From assembly GCA_047618565.1 (NCBI GenBank), contig JBLHKW010000122.1, positions 1-16,603 of the forward strand: a DNA stretch of 16,603 nucleotides. Direction: 5' to 3'. Each line of letters starts with the position of its first letter. The first letter of the stretch is position 1. The notes under the pieces are model-generated. The model was not told the origin of the DNA. It did no database searches and saw nothing but the letters and a program-made list of their open reading frames with translations. Of this stretch, positions 8,303-14,351 are shown piece by piece. Source of the stretch: JBLHKW01 sp047618565 (GTDB taxonomy: Bacteria; Planctomycetota; UBA1135; GCA-002686595). The position numbers were made by a program, and so were the translations under genes.

Positions 8303-9286
8303 GTCCTGATCCGGGCTCACGCTGCGGTAGAAGACGCCACGGTTGCCGCCGCTGCGCTTGGCGTGGCGCAGGGCGATCTCCGCGTGCCGGCGCATCTCCT
8401 CGACGGAATCCAGGTCGAGGCCATCGAAGGTCTCGAAGCCGAGGCTGGCGCTGACGTGCACCTCGAGTGGCGCGCCCTCGATCTTGCCGGTCAGTGCGAA
8501 GATCTGGTCGCGCAGGCGGTTCACGACACGCGCGGCGTCGATGCGCGAGGTGTAGGGGATCGCGATCGCGAACTCGTCGCCACCCAGGCGCCCGCCCACG
8601 TCCTCGGCTCGCAAGCAGTCGCGGATCACCTCGCCCACCCGCGCGATGACGCGGTCGCCGACGGTGTGATCGTGCTCCTTGTTGACCCGGCCGAAGTCAT
8701 CCAGGTCGAGCAGCACGAAGGCCAGGTCAAAGTGATGGCGATGGGCGGCCGAGAAGTGCTCGCGCAGGCGCGCCTGGAAGGCGCGTGGGCGCAGCAGCTC
8801 CGTGTGGTCATCGTGGGTCGCGCGGTAGCGCACCTCGGCCAGTTCCGACAGGCGGTCCATCTGCGTGCGCAGCCGCTCGATACGCATCGCGTATTCCTCG
8901 AGCGGCGCGTCGCGATAGATGAGGTCCCAGGTCGAGAGGCGCAGGCCCTGGGTCACGGCGAGCGTCGGGCCCGGGTCTTCCGAGTCGGCCACGAGCAGTA
9001 GCGCGAGCGGGCCCTGGCCGGAGACCTGTTCGATCTGCTGCAGCTCGACCACGCCGCCGCGTGCGAGGGGGTCGATCAGCAACACGTCGGGTCGCGTTCC
9101 GTTCAGAAACTCGCGCGTCTGCGCCAGGGTGCGCGTGAGTTCAAGCCGCATGCCCATCACCGCGAGGGGCTGGATCCGTTCCCAGAGACCCTCCGCGCGG
9201 TGGTCGCAGGTCAGGACAAAGGGGGCTTGGCTCATGCCGGTGGGTCTGGGTCGTGGGGCTGGTTGCCCGACCTCAATCCGGCCCAT
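8273..9286 (-). CDS. Diguanylate cyclase with receiver-like N-terminus
   Basis: A 337-aa GGDEF protein, which would condense two GTP into cyclic di-GMP. The active-site loop GGDEF is intact at 235-239, and the inhibitory I-site RxxD is present exactly five residues before it (R226-A-E-D229), so product inhibition is likely. Metal and substrate residues are in the pattern LLDLDDFGRVN (D194, D196, N202) and HTVGD. The family's usual HD.LTGL.NR is altered to HDDHTELLRPR (158-168). Residues 22-140 look like a receiver or pseudo-receiver domain, with D72 in VLLIDPLA at the phosphoacceptor position. A short helical linker (about 133-155) joins the two. No membrane segment is seen, so it is cytoplasmic. 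The start at 9286 has GGAGG five bases upstream; the later ATG at 9235 has none. No EAL domain or partner kinase is nearby. Confidence 0.88.
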   Translation of the reverse strand: MGRIEVGQPAPRPRPTGMSQAPFVLTCDHRAEGLWERIQPLAVMGMRLELTRTLAQTREFLNGTRPDVLLIDPLARGGVVELQQIEQVSGQGPLALLLVADSEDPGPTLAVTQGLRLSTWDLIYRDAPLEEYAMRIERLRTQMDRLSELAEVRYRATHDDHTELLRPRAFQARLREHFSAAHRHHFDLAFVLLDLDDFGRVNKEHDHTVGDRVIARVGEVIRDCLRAEDVGGRLGGDEFAIAIPYTSRIDAARVVNRLRDQIFALTGKIEGAPLEVHVSASLGFETFDGLDLDSVEEMRRHAEIALRHAKRSGGNRGVFYRSVSPDQDSGTTHENRA

Positions 9287-9291
9287 CGGGG

Positions 9292-9296
9292 CCTCC
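9292..9296 (-). promoter_or_regulatory. Shine-Dalgarno that sets the cyclase start
   Basis: On the minus strand GGAGG lies five bases before the ATG at 9286, an ideal spacing. The alternative ATG at 9235, which would give a 320-aa protein, has no such site. This is one of few clear ribosome-binding sites in the window. Confidence 0.6.
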
Positions 9297-9365
9297 AGCG
9301 CCCGGGGAGGCGGGCAGAAAGGCCGGGACAATGGTCGGTGAGGTGAGGGAAACGAGGATGTCGCA

Positions 9366-9394
9366 AGTATAGCCCAGGCCAGCGGGGCGGTGCG
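9366..9394 (-). promoter_or_regulatory. Possible promoter of the diguanylate cyclase gene
   Basis: On the minus strand TATACT (9371-9366) matches the sigma-70 -10 box at five of six positions. The -35 position 17 bases upstream reads CGCACC, a poor match. It would give a leader of about 73 bases before the start at 9286. Confidence 0.35.
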
Positions 9395-9475
9395 GTCCGA
9401 GCCCCATCTTCGGGCCCGTGGTGGGGGGCCAGGCGGGGGGCGATGGGGTCTCACGACGCGTAGTTGGCTATCCGA

Positions 9476-9503
9476 TTGACACCAGATCGCTCCCCAGTAG
9501 ACT
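9476..9503 (+). promoter_or_regulatory. Sigma-70 type promoter of rpsB
   Basis: A perfect -35 box TTGACA (9476-9481) is separated by 16 bases from TAGACT (9498-9503), a four-of-six match to the -10 box. It is the best promoter seen in the window and points at rpsB. Transcription would begin near 9510. The same hexamer TAGACT occurs at 316-321 before the HAD gene, though there the -35 is weak. Confidence 0.75.
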
Positions 9504-9723
9504 TCTCGCACTCATTTGCCGGGATTGAATCTGCGGATCCTGCGCCCCTCCGAGCATTTCTGACGTCCTGGTATGGCTCGCCGCCTGCGGCTTGCCTCAT
9601 TGCCTGGCCCTGTGGAATGCCTGGTAACGGTCGCCGTCTGATGTGGATCGATCGCCAATGGCAAGCGAGTCCCCCTCGGGTCCTGACGGGCTCGTCGAGG
9701 CCCAATCTTCACTCATTTCGTTC

Positions 9724-10710
9724 ATGGAAAAACTCACCATACAGCAACTTATTGATGCGGGTGTGCACTTCGGATGCCGTGTGTCACGGTGGAATCCGAA
9801 GATGGCGCCGTACATTCACGGCCGCCGGAATCTCATCCACATCATCAGCCTGCGCGAGACCCTGCGGGGCATCATTCGCGCGCAAAACCTGCTCTTCCAC
9901 ATCGCGTCGGAAGGTCAGACAGTCCTCTGGGTTGGCACCAAGCGCCAGGTCAAGGGCATCATCCAGGAAGCCGGTGAGCGCACCGGTATGCCGGTCGTTA
10001 CCGAGCGCTGGATCGGCGGCACCCTGACCAACTTCTCGGTCATCCGCAGTCGCCTCAAGCGTCTCGAGGAACTGGAAGCGATCGACGAAAAGGTCGCCGA
10101 AGCCCAGCGCCTGACCAAGAAGGAGCTCTCGAGCCTCAACCGCGAGCAGCGCAAGATCGAGCGTAACCTCGGTGGCATTCGCGAGATGACCTCGATGCCG
10201 GGCGCCATGGTCGTCGTCGATCCGTCGCGTGAAGGAAACGCCGTGCGCGAGGCCCGCAAGATGGGCATCGTCGTCATCGGTTTTCTCGACACCGACTGCT
10301 CGCCGGACGACGTGGACATCGTCATCCCGGGCAACGACGACGCGCTGAAGTCCGTGCGTCTGCTCGTCGAGCAGCTGCTGGGTTCGGTCGAAGAGGGCTG
10401 GCACCAGCACCGCGAAGCCTCCGCTTCGATGGGCGCAGCCGAGAAGCACGACCAGGCGCCCGCGGATCCGTCCGGGGAGCCCCGGCCGACCCGTGGCACG
10501 CGTCCGTTGCCGGGCCGCAAGCCCAAGGCAGACGGTGCCGAAACCGCGGATGCGGCAGCAGCACCGGCGGCCGAGGCTTCGCCTGCAGCCGAGGTCACGC
10601 CTGTGGCTACGGCCGAAACGCCCGCCGAAACGCCCGCCGACGAGCCGGCAGCGACCGACGCCACCCCGAAGGTGGAAGCCAGTACCGAGGGCGGCGACAA
10701 GCCTTCCTGA
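9724..10710 (+). CDS. rpsB: Ribosomal protein S2 with long disordered C-terminal tail
   Basis: A 328-aa small-subunit protein S2, needed for the binding of S1 and for translation initiation. The S2 core covers residues 1-225: LIDAGVHFGC, SRWNPKMAPYIHGRRN, IHIISLRETL, LWVGTKRQ, RWIGGTLTNFSVIRSR, NLGGIREM and IPGNDDALKSVRLL are all family hallmarks. The usual GVHFGH has Cys at residue 18 in place of His. Residues 226-328 form an Ala/Pro/Glu/Thr-rich, probably disordered tail absent from the 241-aa Escherichia coli S2. The ATG at 9724 is chosen because it places LTIQQLIDAGVHFG at the standard distance; there is no Shine-Dalgarno. In-frame upstream starts (GTG 9643, ATG 9658) would add 22-27 residues without similarity. 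It begins the rpsB-tsf-pyrH-frr cluster and is preceded by a strong promoter and a long leader. Confidence 0.96.
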   Translation: MEKLTIQQLIDAGVHFGCRVSRWNPKMAPYIHGRRNLIHIISLRETLRGIIRAQNLLFHIASEGQTVLWVGTKRQVKGIIQEAGERTGMPVVTERWIGGTLTNFSVIRSRLKRLEELEAIDEKVAEAQRLTKKELSSLNREQRKIERNLGGIREMTSMPGAMVVVDPSREGNAVREARKMGIVVIGFLDTDCSPDDVDIVIPGNDDALKSVRLLVEQLLGSVEEGWHQHREASASMGAAEKHDQAPADPSGEPRPTRGTRPLPGRKPKADGAETADAAAAPAAEASPAAEVTPVATAETPAETPADEPAATDATPKVEASTEGGDKPS

Positions 10711-10939
10711 CCGAAGCCGCGTGGGACCGGGAGCTGCCCTGACGGTAGCTCCAGCGGCCCGCAGGCTGATGTGAACCGGGCGATCGCCGTGCTGCGATCG
10801 CCCAACGAATCCATAATGGGTCGACCGCCTCATTCCGAGGGTCGACCCTTCCCTGTAAGGGCCCGAACGGTGGGCCCATGGACCGGCCGCGCGCGAGCGG
10901 GGCCAGAAGACAGATCGACGACGATCGACGAGGTTCGAG
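10711..10939 (+). other. Structured rpsB-tsf spacer with four hairpins
   Basis: The 229 bases between rpsB and tsf contain four successive stem-loops: 10730-10738 with 10744-10752 (9 bp, one G-U); 10778-10787 with 10794-10803 (perfect 10 bp, 6-base loop); 10818-10826 with 10840-10848 (perfect 9 bp, 13-base loop); and 10859-10864 with 10872-10877 (6 bp, 7-base loop). None is followed by a T-run, so a standard intrinsic terminator is not supported. CATAAT at 10812-10817 is a good -10-like box between hairpins two and three, but no -35 fits. In E. coli a partial terminator separates rpsB and tsf; this may be a counterpart, or transcript-stabilising structure. Confidence 0.55.
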
Positions 10940-11788
10940 ATGGCGGAAATTACTGCAAAGACTGTCCGTGACCTGCGCGAGCAGTCCGGTGCCGGGATGA
11001 TGGCCTGCAAAAAGGCGCTCACTGCGACGAATGGCGATGTGGAGGCAGCCTTTGATCACCTGCGCAAGCAGGGCCTCAAGGCAGCCGAGAAGAAGGCGGG
11101 TCGCGACACGGCCGAGGGCCGCGCCCTCGCCGTATCGGCGTCGGGTAGCCGGCGCGGGGCGCTCGTCGCGATCAGTTGCGAGACCGACTTCGTGGCCAAG
11201 ACACCCCAGTTCGAGGGCTTCATGACGGAGTTCGGTGCGCACGTCCTCGAGCACGGATCCGCAGAAGGGGACGCCCTCGCGGCGCAGCCCTGGAACGGTG
11301 AGGAGCCCACCGTCGGCGACGCCCTGAAGGCGCTCATCGGCAAGCTGGGCGAGAACTTCCAGGTCGCTGGTGCGGTGTGCTACGAGAACGCAGACGGCTA
11401 CGTGGTCAGCTACGTGCACCACGATCAGAAGAAGGCCGCCATCGTCTCCGTGACCACCTCGGGCGACGCCGAGAAGGCCGCCGCGATCCTGCGCGACCTG
11501 TGCATGCACATCGTCGTCTTCAGCCCGACCGGCAAGGATCGTGACTCGATCCCCGCCGAGCAGGTCGAGCGCGAGCGCGCCATCTTCATGGAAGAGGTCA
11601 AGAGCAAGCCGGCCGAGATCCAGGAGAAGATCGTCTCCGGGAAGCTGGACAAGTTCTACGCCGGCACGGTGGTGAGTGAGCAGCCCTGGGTGAAGGACGA
11701 CAAGGTCAGCGTGCAGAAGGCGCTCGAGCAGGAGCTCGGTGCCGGCACGAAGATCGTCGACTTCGCGCGCCTCGACGTCGGAGCCTGA
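10940..11788 (+). CDS. tsf: Elongation factor Ts
   Basis: A 282-aa EF-Ts, which exchanges GDP for GTP on EF-Tu in the cytoplasm. The N-terminal UBA-like module (1-55) contains VRDLREQSGAGMMACKKAL and AAEKKAGR. The EF-Tu-contacting motif CETDFVAK (80-87) is intact. The core domains follow to GTKIVDFARLDVGA at the end. Length is normal for the family (about 280 aa). The ATG at 10940 is supported by GAGG eight bases upstream and by the standard beginning MAEITAKTVRDLR. The gene follows rpsB across a structured spacer and is followed by a strong hairpin. Confidence 0.97.
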   Translation: MAEITAKTVRDLREQSGAGMMACKKALTATNGDVEAAFDHLRKQGLKAAEKKAGRDTAEGRALAVSASGSRRGALVAISCETDFVAKTPQFEGFMTEFGAHVLEHGSAEGDALAAQPWNGEEPTVGDALKALIGKLGENFQVAGAVCYENADGYVVSYVHHDQKKAAIVSVTTSGDAEKAAAILRDLCMHIVVFSPTGKDRDSIPAEQVERERAIFMEEVKSKPAEIQEKIVSGKLDKFYAGTVVSEQPWVKDDKVSVQKALEQELGAGTKIVDFARLDVGA

Positions 11789-11795
11789 TCCGGGG

Positions 11796-11825
11796 CCCGG
11801 GCGTTCGAGTCCTCGAACGCCCGGG
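11796..11825 (+). terminator. Strong hairpin after tsf
   Basis: A perfect 13-bp stem (11796-11808 with 11813-11825) with a GTCC loop begins 8 bases after the tsf stop; two more pairs can be added outside. It is followed by TCGCCAAAA and not by a T-run, so it may act as a Rho-assisted end, a 3' stabiliser or a weak terminator. Position and strength suggest it separates tsf from pyrH. Confidence 0.5.
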
Positions 11826-11913
11826 TCGCCAAAACTCTCACGCTCTTGTCCGTGAGGCCGTATCCTCTGGCCGTCCAGTTCGTGCCACCCCCCCCGGCTC
11901 CATACTTTCTCGT

Positions 11914-12630
11914 ATGTCCTACCAGCGCGTTCTCCTCAAGCTCTCCGGCGAGGCCCTCGGCGGGGCCGATGATGGCAACGGGATCGACCCGGGCCAGGTC
12001 GAGATCATCGCCAAGCAGATCGCACGCGTGGTCGGGCTGGGCGTTGAGGTGGCCGTCGTCTGTGGCGGTGGAAACATCCTGCGCGGCGCCGAATTCACGC
12101 GCATGGGTGCTGCCCGCTCGACCGCCGACTACATGGGCATGCTGGGGACCGTCATCAACGGCATGGCGCTGTCGGATGCCGTCGAGCGCGAGGGCGTCGA
12201 GACGCGCGTCATGAGCGCGCTCGAGATCCGTCAGGTGGCCGAGCCCTTCCTGCACCGCCGCGCCAAGGCGCACCTCGCAGGTGGGCGGGTCGTGATCCTG
12301 ACCGCCGGCACCGGCAACCCGTTCTTCACGACCGACACGGCGGCTGCGCTACGCGCCACCGAACTCGACTGTGAGGTACTGCTCAAGGCGACCAAGGTCG
12401 ACGGTGTCTACAGCGCCGACCCCATGGCCGACCCGACAGCGGAGCGTTTTGCGAGCATCTCGCCCATGGATGTGCTCAGCAAGGGGCTCAAGGTCATGGA
12501 CGGCACGGCGATCACGCTCTGCATGGAGAACAGCCTGCCCGTCATCGTGTTCAATCTGTTCGAGCCAGGCAATCTCGAGCGCGTCATCCGGGGCGAATCC
12601 CTGGGTACCCTGATCAGGAGCGAAGCATGA
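11914..12630 (+). CDS. pyrH: UMP kinase
   Basis: A 238-aa bacterial UMP kinase of the amino acid kinase fold, which phosphorylates UMP to UDP and is normally hexameric and allosterically controlled by GTP and UTP. Visible family motifs are RVLLKLSGEAL (5-15, with K9), the GGGNILRG loop (51-58), DYMGMLGTVINGMAL (72-86), TGNPFFTTDTAAALRA (133-148) and KATKVDGVYSADP (158-170). Length is typical. The ATG at 11914 gives the usual MSYQRVLLKLSG; there is no Shine-Dalgarno. Two possible -10 boxes precede it, TATCCT (11861-11866) and CATACT (11901-11906); the second would make the transcript almost leaderless, but neither has a good -35. The stop overlaps the frr start by 4 bases (ATGA). Confidence 0.97.
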   Translation: MSYQRVLLKLSGEALGGADDGNGIDPGQVEIIAKQIARVVGLGVEVAVVCGGGNILRGAEFTRMGAARSTADYMGMLGTVINGMALSDAVEREGVETRVMSALEIRQVAEPFLHRRAKAHLAGGRVVILTAGTGNPFFTTDTAAALRATELDCEVLLKATKVDGVYSADPMADPTAERFASISPMDVLSKGLKVMDGTAITLCMENSLPVIVFNLFEPGNLERVIRGESLGTLIRSEA

Positions 12631-13187
12631 GCTACAAAGACATTCTGTCCGAAGCTGAGACCCGCATGGAGAAGGCCATGACGCACCTCCAGGAGACCCT
12701 GCGCGGCATCCGCACGTCGCGCGCCTCCGGGGCGCTGGTCGAGAACATTCGGGTGGACTACTACGGCACCCTGACGCCCCTGATCCAGCTGGCGGCCATC
12801 TCGATTCCCGAGGCGCGCACGATCGCCATGAAGCCCTTCGACGCCGCCGCCGTCGACGGCATCATGAAGGCGCTCCAGAAGTCGAACCTGGGCATCGCGC
12901 CCGATACCGACGGCAAGGTCGTACGCCTGTCCCTGCCGCCCCTGTCGGGCGAGCAGCGCCAGAAATACGCTGCCAAGGCCAAGGAGATGTGCGAGGAGGG
13001 CCGCATCTCCATGCGCAACGTGCGCCGGGACGTGAACAAGCAGGCCGATGGAGCCAAGAAGGACGGCGAGCTGACCGAGGACGAGAACCGTCAGCTGCAC
13101 GACGAGATCCAGAAGATGTTGAAGTCCTACGAGGACAAGGTCACCCGGACCAAGGACAGCAAGGAAAAGGAGATCCTCGAAGTCTGA
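12627..13187 (+). CDS. frr: Ribosome recycling factor
   Basis: A 186-aa ribosome recycling factor, which with EF-G splits the post-termination ribosome. The three-helix domain I is formed by residues 1-30 and 105-186, including GRISMRNVRRDVNK (125-138) with its conserved arginines. Domain II lies between (about 31-104), with GALVENIRVDYYGTLTPLIQ and SNLGIAPDTDGKVVRL. Length is exactly that of the family (185 aa). It starts inside the pyrH stop (ATGA), so translation is likely coupled; this pyrH-frr pairing is widespread in bacteria. A tRNA-Lys gene follows 76 bases later. Confidence 0.97.
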   Translation: MSYKDILSEAETRMEKAMTHLQETLRGIRTSRASGALVENIRVDYYGTLTPLIQLAAISIPEARTIAMKPFDAAAVDGIMKALQKSNLGIAPDTDGKVVRLSLPPLSGEQRQKYAAKAKEMCEEGRISMRNVRRDVNKQADGAKKDGELTEDENRQLHDEIQKMLKSYEDKVTRTKDSKEKEILEV

Positions 13188-13212
13188 CAGTTCGTTTCTT
13201 GCGGAGGGAAAG

Positions 13213-13243
13213 TTGTGGCCCAGGGGCCCCCTTTTTGTATCCT
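13213..13243 (+). promoter_or_regulatory. Possible promoter of tRNA-Lys
   Basis: TTGTGG (13213-13218) and TATCCT (13238-13243) are separated by 19 bases. Transcription would start near 13250, about 14 bases before the tRNA. The -10 box shares GTATCCTC with a site 50 bases before pyrH. Spacing is longer than ideal. Confidence 0.35.
13217..13236 (+). terminator. Possible weak terminator after frr
   Basis: GGCC-CAGG-GGCC forms a 4-bp stem followed by CCC and five T (13232-13236), 29 bases after the frr stop. The stem is short, so termination would be weak; a wider 7-bp pairing (13201-13207 with 13241-13247) encloses it. It overlaps the proposed tRNA promoter. Confidence 0.3.
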
Positions 13244-13263
13244 CCGCCACCACCGCACAACGC

Positions 13264-13339
13264 GGGCGCGTAGCTCAGTCGGTAGAGCAATTGGCTTTTA
13301 ACCAATAGGTCCCAGGTTCGATCCCTGGCGCGCTCACCA
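13264..13339 (+). tRNA. tRNA-Lys (anticodon UUU)
   Basis: A complete 76-base cloverleaf, read by hand. The acceptor stem pairs 13264-13270 (GGGCGCG) with 13329-13335 (one G-U). The D stem is GCTC/GAGC. The anticodon stem is ATTGG/CCAAT around the loop CTTTTAA, with anticodon TTT at 13297-13299. The T arm is CCAGG-TTCGATC-CCTGG. The discriminator base is A, and CCA is encoded in the gene. It decodes AAA and AAG by wobble. It follows frr and is followed at once by a strong hairpin. Confidence 0.98.
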
Positions 13340-13342
13340 GTC

Positions 13343-13378
13343 ACGGAAAGGCGAGAGTTTCGACTCTCGCCTTTCCGT
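13343..13378. terminator. Terminator hairpin after tRNA-Lys, probably bidirectional
   Basis: A perfect 16-bp stem (13343-13358 with 13363-13378) is closed by a TTCG tetraloop, an exceptionally stable loop, and is followed by CTTTAA on the plus strand. It begins 3 bases after the tRNA CCA and ends 21 bases from the stop of the facing membrane-protein gene, so it can serve both strands. Confidence 0.85.
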
Positions 13379-13399
13379 CTTTAACGGCCGCAGCGGACC

Positions 13400-14323
13400 C
13401 TACTCCTGGGACATGGTCGAGATGCCGCCGAGGGCCTCGTAGGCGCGCGCCCAGTAGGCGCAACGGGTGCAGCCGATGACGCCCTCCAGCGCGAAGGCGG
13501 GCAGCGCAGCGAGCACCGAGATGGACCCCGGCAGGGGCAAGGCGCCCAGGATCATCATGTAGATGAAGATCGTGGTCCAGGCCACCACGAAGACCGTGGC
13601 GTCGACGACGGTCGCGCGCACCGTGGCCATCGGGTCGTTCTTCGCGATGCGCCAGGCGTGCAGCAGGGCCGAGCCCACGCCGCGCTGGTTCTGGACGAGG
13701 CTGTGCAGGGCGATCTGGAACAGGACCGAGAGCACGACGCCGTAGAAGTAGATCGCGACGCCCACCGCGCCGGCGATCAGGACCGTGATGGGGTTGCTGG
13801 CCTCGAGCGTCAGGGCCTCGGTGAAGACCTTGGCCGGACCCACGAAGATCAGGGCGGCGCCGAACATCATGGCCAGGAACTGCGCCCAGAGTGCGATCAC
13901 CGGCCAGGCCAGGCCGCGCCCCTTGCGCATGGCCGCTCCGAGTTTGGGGGCACGCCGATGGCCACGCGCTTCTTCCCAGTTCGCAGCAGGTGACAGGACG
14001 GCCAGCCCGGCCACGAGCCGGAAGAAGAGCGGCGTCACGAACAGCAGCGGCCACCATTGCGTCCAGGCCATGGACAGCGGGTCCAGGTTGCGGCGCATCA
14101 TGAACGCCACGGTCTCGTCGTCGAAGATCCCGGGCATGGCGCTGTCCATCAGGCGCCAGGCGACGAGCACGCCGAAGGCCCAGCCCAGGTTCAGGCCCTG
14201 GTAGGTAAAGCCGGTGATCCACAGGCTGCTGGGCACGCTCGCCTGGCGCGCGGCATCGCGCATGGCCGCCACCGCGCGATGCAGCGTCCAGACCGATCCG
14301 GGATCACCTCTCAGGCTTGCCAT
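13400..14323 (-). CDS. Polytopic membrane protein of unknown function
   Basis: A 307-aa protein that I do not recognise. It has about six hydrophobic segments, near residues 36-58, 88-112, 137-162, 178-207, 237-260 and 264-285, so it should be an inner-membrane protein. A basic loop (about 115-137, with ARGHRRAPK and AMRKGRG) and another (about 211-236, NQRG...WRIAKND) separate the segments. Near the end is GCTRCAYWARAYEALGG, with two Cys (285 and 288) at the edge of the last segment. The ATG at 14323 is chosen because AAGAAG lies a few bases upstream and because the longer in-frame extension is Arg/Pro/Ser-rich and reaches back into the peptidase gene. It lies 28 bases after the M24 peptidase gene on the same strand, so an operon is likely. 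No enzyme motif is visible. Confidence 0.8.
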   Translation of the reverse strand: MASLRGDPGSVWTLHRAVAAMRDAARQASVPSSLWITGFTYQGLNLGWAFGVLVAWRLMDSAMPGIFDDETVAFMMRRNLDPLSMAWTQWWPLLFVTPLFFRLVAGLAVLSPAANWEEARGHRRAPKLGAAMRKGRGLAWPVIALWAQFLAMMFGAALIFVGPAKVFTEALTLEASNPITVLIAGAVGVAIYFYGVVLSVLFQIALHSLVQNQRGVGSALLHAWRIAKNDPMATVRATVVDATVFVVAWTTIFIYMMILGALPLPGSISVLAALPAFALEGVIGCTRCAYWARAYEALGGISTMSQE

Positions 14324-14351
14324 CAGCGCTTCTTGCGTTCTCCGGGGTGGG

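Larger units (their letters stand above)
9287..9723. other. Divergent intergenic region and long rpsB leader
   Basis: These 437 bases separate the cyclase and rpsB starts. The left part holds the possible cyclase promoter and G-rich runs around 9420-9440. From about 9510 to 9723 the sequence should be transcribed as an unusually long rpsB leader of roughly 210 bases. It has short potential stems (for example GCCGC/GCGGC near 9590, CCTCG/CGAGG near 9674-9700) but no dominant hairpin or terminator. CACTCATTT occurs twice, at 9509-9517 near the expected transcript start and at 9710-9718 just before the start codon. In-frame GTG 9643 and ATG 9658 exist, but the sequence there lacks S2 similarity. 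No other gene is seen. Confidence 0.55.

Noticed and set aside
9643..9723. Upstream GTG and ATG starts for rpsB
   Set aside because: The added residues have no S2 similarity; the ATG at 9724 matches the family start. The choice rests on homology because no start has a Shine-Dalgarno.
13141..13344. A minus-strand ORF of 67 codons across the tRNA-Lys gene
   Set aside because: Its RARDRTWDLLVKSQLLYRLS stretch is the well-known translation of the antisense strand of a tRNA gene and appears often as a spurious protein.
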